From NCBI GenBank assembly GCA_027051995.1, contig JALUFY010000085.1, positions 1 through 5,368 on the forward strand: DNA of 5,368 nt, read 5' to 3'. Shown one piece after another: positions 1-4,595 of this stretch (positions within the stretch are counted from its first letter, which is position 1; every line of letters begins with the position of its first letter). The notes below the pieces were generated by a model. That model searched no databases. It was given only the letters and a program-made list of their open reading frames with translations, and had not been told where the DNA came from. The position numbers were made by a program, and so were the translations under genes. The DNA is from Hyphomicrobiales bacterium. GTDB taxonomy: Bacteria; Pseudomonadota; Alphaproteobacteria; Rhizobiales; Aestuariivirgaceae.

Positions 1-42
1 CCCTTAGCAGGGGAGCGCCTTCGACCACTCGGCCACCTCTCC
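1..42 (-). tRNA. tRNA-Ser(GCT), 5' part only
   Basis: Read on the minus strand from 42 down to 1, the sequence begins with acceptor strand GGAGAGG, then the D-arm, then an anticodon stem CTCCC with loop CTGCTAA. The anticodon is GCT (window positions 6-8), which reads AGC and AGU serine codons. The window ends just inside the 3' strand of the anticodon stem, so the long variable arm, T-arm and 3' end lie outside. The match to bacterial tRNA-Ser (GGAGAGGTGGCCGAG start) is strong even though only about half of the gene is visible. Confidence 0.93.
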
Positions 43-49
43 GGGGCCG

Positions 50-78
50 TTTATGCCTATTCGCTTTGGGCTTTTCAA
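50..78 (-). promoter_or_regulatory. Putative sigma-70 promoter of tRNA-Ser
   Basis: On the minus strand a -35-like TTGAAA (73-78) is followed by exactly 17 bases and a -10-like CATAAA (50-55). Only 7 bases separate the -10 from the first base of mature tRNA-Ser at 42, so transcription would start at or next to the 5' end of the tRNA, leaving almost no leader for RNase P. The hexamers and spacing are seen directly; promoter activity is inferred. Confidence 0.5.
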
Positions 79-159
79 GAGAATAATGGGCGAATGGCGG
101 CTGTTGACTCCCCGCCCGCCCCCGGTGCACGCTGCCCGGACAGAAGGGAGAATATGCCC

Positions 160-540
160 ATGCGCGCGATTGGCGGAATAGTCCTGGCTCTGGCGGCGGC
201 CTGGGGGCTGCATGTCTATGGCGCCGGGCGCATTGATGGGCTGATCGCCGTTTTCCTGACGGCCCTGGCCGGCTGGGCGGCGGGCTGGCTGACGGGCTCC
301 CTGCGGCCGGGGCGTCCCCCTGCTCCGCCCGCGCCCAAATGCCCGGACATGGAAAACCAGCTTCTGACGCTCCTGAAATCCCCCGGCGCGGATGCGGAGG
401 TGGCGCAAGCCGGGAGGCGCTGCTTTCGGCTCTGTTGCGCCGCGCGCGCAGCGCAAATGCAGCCGGGGAGGCTCTGGACGAAAAAAACCGTCAGGGTTAA
501 TGAAAAATTAGAGTGCGGCGGCGCACAATCTGGGCTATGA
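160..540 (+). CDS. Small two-helix membrane protein, unknown function; 3' end probably frameshifted
   Basis: I do not recognise a family. The start at 160 is preferred because a Shine-Dalgarno AGGGAG at 145-150 lies 9 bases upstream; ATG 154 in the same frame would be only 3 bases from it. As read, the protein is 126 aa. Two hydrophobic helices lie near residues 3-20 and 27-47, joined by a short GAGRID turn, followed by a Pro/Arg-rich linker (about 49-62) and a soluble tail. After residue 85 the reading becomes odd: cysteines at 88, 92 and 93, AGG, TTA and CTA codons, no helical pattern. If one G were restored in the GGG at 412-414, the frame would continue as a regular helix beginning EALLSALLRRARS and stop at TAA 498-500, giving 113 aa. 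That looks like the ancestral 3' end, so this copy may be a recent pseudogene or contain a sequencing error. It starts next to tRNA-Ser and diverges from it. Confidence 0.5.
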   Translation: MRAIGGIVLALAAAWGLHVYGAGRIDGLIAVFLTALAGWAAGWLTGSLRPGRPPAPPAPKCPDMENQLLTLLKSPGADAEVAQAGRRCFRLCCAARAAQMQPGRLWTKKTVRVNEKLECGGAQSGL

Positions 541-608
541 GTATGTTTAGGTTGATTTGTTTTCGCCGCCAAGGGGCTGGCGGGGCAAGCGCAATGGAGT
601 GTGATGCA

Positions 609-896
609 ATGAAGAAGCTGTTTGCCGGTCTTGTCCTGACGGGCGTCATCGCCGCCGGATTTGCCGGCGCGGCGGTTGCCGACGAGACCTTCATCCCCAA
701 GGGCTTTCTCTACAAGCCCGGCGATACGCGCATGCCCGCCATCAATTCCTGGCGTTACAAGATCATCACCGAGGCCGACCGGCGCGAATCCGAAATCTAC
801 ACCAGCAAGAAGCAGGAGTCGGATTTCGAGGATTACATGATCCACAACATGCGCCGCGAGCAGAACGCGCCGCGCAAGGGCTGGCGCTATTACTGA
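609..896 (+). CDS. Small exported protein of unknown function (95 aa)
   Basis: The start at 609 follows a GGAG at 596-599 with 9-base spacing. It gives a textbook Sec signal peptide: MKK, a hydrophobic core LFAGLVLTGVIAAGF, and an AVA|DE signal peptidase I site after residue 24. Earlier in-frame ATGs would place an arginine- and cysteine-containing stretch before the signal and lack a ribosome site. The mature part, about 71 aa, is hydrophilic and rich in charged and aromatic residues (PKGFLYKPGD, NSWRYK, FEDYMIHNMRREQ, ending GWRYY). It has no cysteine and no further membrane segment, so a soluble periplasmic or secreted protein is likely. No catalytic motif is visible and I assign no function. 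The codons look like the neighbouring genes, and a terminator hairpin follows the stop, so it is probably the last gene of its transcript. The next gene converges on it. Confidence 0.8.
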   Translation: MKKLFAGLVLTGVIAAGFAGAAVADETFIPKGFLYKPGDTRMPAINSWRYKIITEADRRESEIYTSKKQESDFEDYMIHNMRREQNAPRKGWRYY

Positions 897-922
897 GCCC
901 GGCCTTGGGCCAATTCAGCGCG

Positions 923-939
923 TCCGGCGTGACGCCGGA
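923..939. other. Perfect 7-bp hairpin in the convergent spacer
   Basis: TCCGGCG (923-929) and CGCCGGA (933-939) form a perfect 7-bp stem with a three-base loop TGA. It lies just after the stop of the exported protein gene and 5 bases before the A-rich/T-rich terminator stem. It has no T-run on either strand, so it is an accessory structure (pause site or 3'-end protection) rather than a terminator by itself. Confidence 0.4.
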
Positions 940-944
940 AACGA

Positions 945-970
945 AAAAGGCTCCGCTCTCGGGGCCTTTT
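945..970. terminator. Bidirectional intrinsic terminator between convergent genes
   Basis: AAAAGGCTCCG (945-955) pairs with CGGGGCCTTTT (960-970), with one T-G wobble and a CTCT loop. The stem ends in T-runs on both strands, so it can stop transcription from the exported-protein gene (stop at 896, plus) and from the Sel1-repeat gene (stop at 981, minus). Its place exactly between two convergent genes supports the call. Confidence 0.8.
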
Positions 971-980
971 CATTTCGTGG

Positions 981-1247
981 TCAGTGCATGCCCATCCACT
1001 GGCGGGCGCGGCCGAGGGCCTCGCGCAGCTGCGCGGCGTCCATCTCGCCGGCCAGCTCCGTGCGGTACTGGCGGGCCTTGGCGTGGCCGCGAATGGCGGC
1101 CAGGTTGAACCATTTGTGGGCTTCGGCGATATCCGCCTCCACGTCCTTGCCGAGATAATAGGCCATGCCGAGATCGAACAGCACATCCGCCGCAACGCCT
1201 GTAGCGGCTTCGCCATTGCTGGCCATGGACATATCGAAACGGGCCAT
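981..1247 (-). CDS. Short Sel1-repeat protein (88 aa)
   Basis: One Sel1-like repeat (a TPR-like helix pair) is visible at about residues 21-56: the first helix ADVLFDLGMAYYLG, the turn KDVEADI, and the second helix AEAHKWFNLAAIRGHAKA. These match the family pattern LGxxYxxG, VxxDxxxAxxWxxxAAxxGxxxA. A third amphipathic helix follows (MDAAQLREALGRARQWM). Such repeats act as protein-protein interaction scaffolds, but the partner cannot be read from the sequence. There is no signal peptide or membrane segment, so the protein should be cytosolic. The start is supported by AAGGGG (1255-1260 on the minus strand) 7 bases upstream. It appears to be a single-gene transcript ending at the shared terminator at 945-970. 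Proteins with one such repeat and this length are common in alphaproteobacteria, so it is likely complete rather than truncated. Confidence 0.87.
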   Translation of the reverse strand: MARFDMSMASNGEAATGVAADVLFDLGMAYYLGKDVEADIAEAHKWFNLAAIRGHAKARQYRTELAGEMDAAQLREALGRARQWMGMH

Positions 1248-1579
1248 TTGTCTTCCCCTTCGTGTTTGCTCTCCCTGGGGCCAAACCTTCTCGCGGATAT
1301 GTTCTTCCGCTCACCCTGTTTGCGCCCTCAGCGTCCCGAAACGCGATGTTTCCCCCGCGTTTTTCTAATGCTGATTGTGCAGCGGCCTTCGTAAGACGCG
1401 GTTAAGGGAGATGGTTGAAAAAGGGTTTCCAATGCGCCCCGGACAGACCTTCCTGGACTAAAAATGACGAAAATTTCATTGAAATAACAATGCGTTGCGT
1501 GAACCGCATCTTTTCCCCAGATGGCGCGGCGTTAACCCCGTCTTTACCCTGCCACGGAAAAGGCGGCGTCTGGCGGCGG
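1248..1579. other. 332-bp non-coding region upstream of the Sel1 gene
   Basis: No convincing gene is visible here. The stretch should hold the promoter of the Sel1-repeat gene (minus) and the 3' end of the EEP transcript. It includes a stem AAACGCG/CGCGTTT (1339-1362) followed by a short T-run on the plus strand, an A+T-rich patch at about 1460-1490 with the inverted repeat ATTTCA-T-TGAAAT (1473-1485), and two TTAACC-type sites (1391-1405 minus; 1532-1547 plus) resembling CtrA boxes. No strong -35/-10 pair and no good terminator after the EEP gene were found by eye. Confidence 0.6.
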
Positions 1580-2548
1580 TTATTTCCGCTCCAGGGTGAG
1601 GATGACCGGGAAATGATCCGAGCCCGCGTTGCGGCCGATGAAGGGGCCGCTCACGGTGCGCAAATCCGGCGAAGCGAAAATGTGATCGATGGCCAGTTGC
1701 GGCAGCGGCCCGGCCCAGGCCGGCCAGCTGGGCACGAAGGTGCGGCGCGTCAGCTTCGTGCGCTTTATAAAGGTGCGCATCATGACGGAAAAGGGCGTGG
1801 TGTTGAAATCGCCCATGACGATCACCGGCCCCTTCACCTTGCCAACCAGATGCGCCATGGCCTTGATCTGGTTCAGTTGCGATCCCAGCCAGGGAAAGCG
1901 CAAGGTATGGACGACGAAGACATTCAGCGGGCCCGACGGCGCGCGCACCACGGCGTGCAGATAGGGCGGCCCGGCCCACAGGGAGCGGCCGGAGATTTTC
2001 TCGATGGGCCAGCGCGAAAAGAAGCCCAGATAGCAATGGGGCCTGCTCATGCAGTCGCCATGATGGGGGAGGACGGCCTTGAGCATGCCCGGCAGCTTCT
2101 GCTTGGGCGGGGCGTATTCCATCATGCCGACGATGTCCGGCCTCTCTCTGCGCACTTCGGCGGCGATGGCGTCAATATCGTGATTGCGCGCCCAGGTGTT
2201 GAAGGTCATGACGCGGATCTGCCCGGCGGGGGGCGGCGCGTCAAAGCCCGGGCTTGCGTGCCTGTTGGCCCAGAATGAGAGCGCCAGCACGCCGCCGATG
2301 GCCGCCGGAATGGCGAGCTTGAGCCCTTGCCGCGTGAGCAGCCCCGCGCCGCAAGCGGCGGCGAGAATGGCGAAATGGATGGTGAATTGCGAAAAGACGT
2401 CAAACCCCAGCCACAGCGGCGTCAGCAGCGGCGCGGCCAGCCCGGCCAGCGCGCCAAGCAGACCAAGGCGGCACAACCGCCCCGCCCGCCGGGGCGCGCC
2501 GCCTTCCGCAAGCGCCGCGCGCCCACTGTCTCCGGCCCGATTCGTCAT
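1580..2548 (-). CDS. Membrane-anchored endonuclease/exonuclease/phosphatase (EEP) family protein
   Basis: 322 aa. Three hydrophobic segments (about residues 27-49, 52-71 and 76-94) are followed by a short Pro-rich linker and an EEP domain from about residue 110 to the end. Metal and catalytic motifs of the DNase I / exonuclease III fold are all present in order: FNTW (N117), PDIVGMMEY (E144), VVHT (H214), GDFN (D247, N249), IDHIF (D288, H289) and SDHFP (D311, H312). The fold cleaves phosphodiester or phosphomonoester bonds with Mg2+. The substrate could be nucleic acid, a phospholipid or a sugar phosphate and cannot be told from these motifs. The architecture resembles YafD-like inner-membrane EEP proteins. 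Two cysteines, C166 and C172, flank a short loop and could form a disulfide if the domain is periplasmic. The start at 2548 has a GGGG only 2 bases upstream; a TTG further in (residue 25) is an alternative. The catalytic set is intact, so the protein should be active. Confidence 0.9.
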   Translation of the reverse strand: MTNRAGDSGRAALAEGGAPRRAGRLCRLGLLGALAGLAAPLLTPLWLGFDVFSQFTIHFAILAAACGAGLLTRQGLKLAIPAAIGGVLALSFWANRHASPGFDAPPPAGQIRVMTFNTWARNHDIDAIAAEVRRERPDIVGMMEYAPPKQKLPGMLKAVLPHHGDCMSRPHCYLGFFSRWPIEKISGRSLWAGPPYLHAVVRAPSGPLNVFVVHTLRFPWLGSQLNQIKAMAHLVGKVKGPVIVMGDFNTTPFSVMMRTFIKRTKLTRRTFVPSWPAWAGPLPQLAIDHIFASPDLRTVSGPFIGRNAGSDHFPVILTLERK

Positions 2549-2556
2549 GGCCCCAA

Positions 2557-2562
2557 GCTATA
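2557..2562 (-). promoter_or_regulatory. Putative -10 element of the EEP gene
   Basis: On the minus strand TATAGC lies only 8 bases before the ATG at 2548. TTGCC-type candidates upstream give spacings of 15 (2578-2583) or 20 bases (2583-2588), neither ideal. If this -10 is used, the transcript would start at or within a base or two of the ATG and be essentially leaderless, which fits the lack of a well-spaced ribosome site. Confidence 0.3.
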
Positions 2563-2622
2563 GCGCGCCCGGGGCAACGGCAAGGCAAGTTTGGGCGGAG
2601 GAAAAACCCATCCCGTGAAAAA

Positions 2623-2659
2623 TGATGACGGAAGCGGCAAACAGCCTTCCCCGTCATCA
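2623..2659 (-). terminator. Second intrinsic terminator downstream of tig, or attenuator before the EEP gene
   Basis: TGATGACGG (2623-2631) pairs perfectly with CCGTCATCA (2651-2659). The stem continues inward as AAG/CTT after a two-base CC bulge. Read on the minus strand the hairpin is followed by ATTTTTC, giving an intrinsic-terminator shape; on the plus strand there is no T-run. It lies about 65 bases beyond the tig terminator and 74 bases before the EEP start. Confidence 0.6.
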
Positions 2660-2724
2660 CATGTCTTGTTCGGGTAATTCAGGGCGCAATCGGAAAAAGG
2701 CGGCGCGGGCTTGCGTGCGGCGCA

Positions 2725-2753
2725 AAAAAGGCCGGGACATGCCCGGCCTTTTT
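2725..2753 (-). terminator. Intrinsic terminator of tig
   Basis: AAAAAGGCCGGG (2725-2736) and CCCGGCCTTTTT (2742-2753) form a perfect 12-bp stem with a five-base loop. Read on the minus strand the stem ends in a run of six T. It begins 24 bases past the tig stop codon. The structure is symmetric enough to work on the plus strand as well, but no plus-strand gene leads into it. Confidence 0.9.
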
Positions 2754-2777
2754 CATTCGATCGCCTGGCGGACGTGA

Positions 2778-4241
2778 TCAGTCCTTCTTTTTCGCCGCAC
2801 CCTTTTTCTTCGGCGCGGCTTTCTTCTTCGGCGCGGCCTTCTTCTTTGCCGGAGCCTTCTTCTTGCCGGCCTTCTCTTCCGTCTTTTCGGCCTCGTCCTC
2901 TTCGAGCATCTGCTCGATTTCCTCGCGGGTGACCTCCTTTTCCATCACCTTGGCCTGCCCGGTGATGTAATCGATGGTCTTGGCCTCGAAAATCGGGCCG
3001 CGCAGCTCGATCATGGCCTCCGGGTTCTTGCGGTAGAAGTCGATGACTTCCTTTTCCTGGCCGGGGAACTGGCGGGCCTTCTCGATCAGGGCCTGCTGCA
3101 TTTCCTCGTCGGTGACCTTCACCCCGGCCTGCTCGCCGATGGTGCCCAGCACAAGGCCGAGGCGCACGCGGCGCGCGGCGATGTCGCGGTATTCCGCCCT
3201 GGCCTCTTCCTCGGTCGTGCCTTCATCCTCGAAGGTGCGGCCTTCGTCCTTCATCTGATGCTCGAGGGTATGCCAGATCTGTTCGAACTCGCTGTCCACC
3301 AGCTTCTCCGGCAGCTCGAAGTCATATTGCGCGTCCAGCGCGTCCAGCACGTCGCGCTTCAGCTGCAGGGCGGAGAGATTGTCCATTTCCGCCTGCGCCT
3401 GCTCGCGCACCTTGCCGCGCAGCTCTTCCAGATCCTTCATGCCCAGCTTCTGGGCGAAGGCGTCGTTGATCTCCGGCTCGACGCCGCTCTCCACGGACTT
3501 GACGGTGACGGTGAACTCGGCGTCCTTGCCGGCCAGCGCCTCCACGCCGTATTCTTCGGGGAACGTCACCTTGACGATGCGCTCCTCGCCGGCCCTGGCG
3601 CCGATGAGCTGATCCTCGAAACCGGGAATGAACTGGCCGGAGCCAAGCTCCAGCGGCGTATCCTCGGCGGAGCCGCCCTCGAACTCCTCGCCATCGACGC
3701 GGCCAACGAAGGAGATGACCACCCGGTCGCCCTTTTCGGCCTTCGCGCCCTCCGGCTTGTCCTCATAGTCCTTGAACTGATTGGCGATGCTCTTGACGGC
3801 CTCGTCGATATCCTCGTCTGGCACGGCCACCTTGAAGCGGGTCAGCTCGATGCTCGAGAGATCCTTGACCTCGACCTTCGGGGTGACCTCGTAGGCCATG
3901 GTGAAGACCAGATCGGCCTTGCCGGAGATCACCTCGTTGACGGCCTCCTGATCGCCGTCCAGATCAATTTCGGGCTGATAGGCGGGGCGCTCGTCGCGCT
4001 CCATCAGCACCCTGTTCATGCTCTCCTTGACGGCCTCGTCCAGAATCTCGGCCATGGCCTGCTGGCCATAGAGCTTGCGCAGATGGGCCACCGGCACCTT
4101 GCCGGGGCGGAAGCCCGGAATGCGGGCGTGCTTTGCCATGTCCGCGAGGCGGGCGGTGAGCTTCTCTTCCAGATCGGCGGCGGGAACGGTGACCTTGATC
4201 TTGCGCTCCAGGCCTTCGTTTTTCAGTTCGGTGGCGTCCAT
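2778..4241 (-). CDS. tig: Trigger factor, ribosome-associated chaperone and peptidyl-prolyl isomerase
   Basis: 487 aa. Trigger factor docks at the ribosomal exit tunnel via protein L23 and shields nascent chains in the cytosol. The N-terminal ribosome-binding domain (about 1-120) carries the signature GFRPGKVP at 43-50. The FKBP-type isomerase domain spans about 165-250 (GDRVVISFVG, FIPGFEDQLIGARAGE, FPEEYG). The C-terminal chaperone arms span about 255-445 (ELPEKLVDSE). The protein is about 55 residues longer than the 432-aa E. coli form; much of the excess is an acidic stretch (441-457) and a lysine tail of four hexads ending in KKK (463-486). The ribosome site is poor, an A/G run AGAAAGAAAG with no GGAG. 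A tRNA-Leu lies upstream on the same strand and a strong terminator follows. clpP and clpX, which follow tig in many bacteria, are not next to it here. Confidence 0.98.
   Translation of the reverse strand: MDATELKNEGLERKIKVTVPAADLEEKLTARLADMAKHARIPGFRPGKVPVAHLRKLYGQQAMAEILDEAVKESMNRVLMERDERPAYQPEIDLDGDQEAVNEVISGKADLVFTMAYEVTPKVEVKDLSSIELTRFKVAVPDEDIDEAVKSIANQFKDYEDKPEGAKAEKGDRVVISFVGRVDGEEFEGGSAEDTPLELGSGQFIPGFEDQLIGARAGEERIVKVTFPEEYGVEALAGKDAEFTVTVKSVESGVEPEINDAFAQKLGMKDLEELRGKVREQAQAEMDNLSALQLKRDVLDALDAQYDFELPEKLVDSEFEQIWHTLEHQMKDEGRTFEDEGTTEEEARAEYRDIAARRVRLGLVLGTIGEQAGVKVTDEEMQQALIEKARQFPGQEKEVIDFYRKNPEAMIELRGPIFEAKTIDYITGQAKVMEKEVTREEIEQMLEEDEAEKTEEKAGKKKAPAKKKAAPKKKAAPKKKGAAKKKD
2784..2855 (-). 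repeat. 18-bp tandem repeats encoding the lysine-rich tail of trigger factor
   Basis: Four consecutive 18-bp units encode APAKKK, AAPKKK, AAPKKK and GAAKKK (trigger factor residues 463-486). The middle units are nearly identical at the DNA level, which points to expansion by slippage or unequal recombination. All units stay in frame. Confidence 0.8.
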
Positions 4242-4321
4242 GTCGTTTTCTTTCTTTCTCGAACCGGCGGAAGCGGAAGAGCCGGAAGGCCCTCCCCGTC
4301 CTGATGTGCCGGGGTATGCGG

Positions 4322-4327
4322 ATTATG
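4322..4327 (-). promoter_or_regulatory. Putative -10 element of tig
   Basis: CATAAT on the minus strand (five of six matches to TATAAT) lies about 80 bases upstream of the tig start and after the tRNA-Leu 3' end. The -35 at 17-base spacing is GCCTCC, a poor match, so this may need an activator or may not be the real promoter. Read-through from the tRNA-Leu transcript is the alternative, since no strong terminator separates them. Confidence 0.3.
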
Positions 4328-4390
4328 TCTGTTCTGGCCCGTCCGGAGGCCGTGATCCCTGTTCATCCCCAAGTGGCGCGCGGCGAAATC

Positions 4391-4475
<85 letters not shown>

Positions 4476-4595
4476 ATGGCGGCTGGCTGGGAGCCGGCCT
4501 TTCGCGGCGCGAATTGCGCGTTCTATAGCAAAGGGGCCATGCGCGCGCTAGGGGCTTTTGCGGCGCGGGCGCGGAATATCGCGGCGCGGGGGCAA
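4476..4595 (-). promoter_or_regulatory. Spacer between nnr and tRNA-Leu with a putative -10 element
   Basis: This 120-base GC-rich spacer contains TATAGA on the minus strand (4522-4527), 46 bases before the tRNA 5' end, a plausible -10 for tRNA-Leu. No matching -35 is seen at 16-18 bases. No hairpin with a T-run follows the nnr stop, so nnr transcripts may also run into the tRNA. Confidence 0.35.

Noticed and set aside
104..132. TTGACT as a -35 for the small membrane gene
   Set aside because: The hexamer is good but the 17-18 base spacing lands on GC-rich sequence without any -10 resemblance.
216..845. 209-aa open frame on the minus strand across both small plus-strand genes
   Set aside because: It covers a clear signal-peptide gene in antisense and spans the intergenic region; no motif and no start signal.
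984..1394. 136-aa plus-strand frame opposite the Sel1 gene
   Set aside because: It is antisense to a gene with a good ribosome site and recognisable Sel1 repeat, and would start just past a terminator without a promoter.
1476..2036. 186-aa minus-strand frame overlapping the EEP 3' end
   Set aside because: It overlaps the catalytic part of the EEP gene in another frame; the EEP reading has all family motifs, this one has none.
1415..2278. 287-aa open frame on the plus strand
   Set aside because: It lies mostly antisense to the EEP gene, has no ribosome site, and its product is a Arg/Gly/His-rich string typical of a reverse-frame shadow.
3258..4304. 348-aa open frame on the plus strand opposite tig
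   Set aside because: It is antisense to an unmistakable trigger factor gene. Long open frames opposite genes are normal at this GC content, and the translation is a low-complexity Leu/Gly/His/Asp pattern without motifs.
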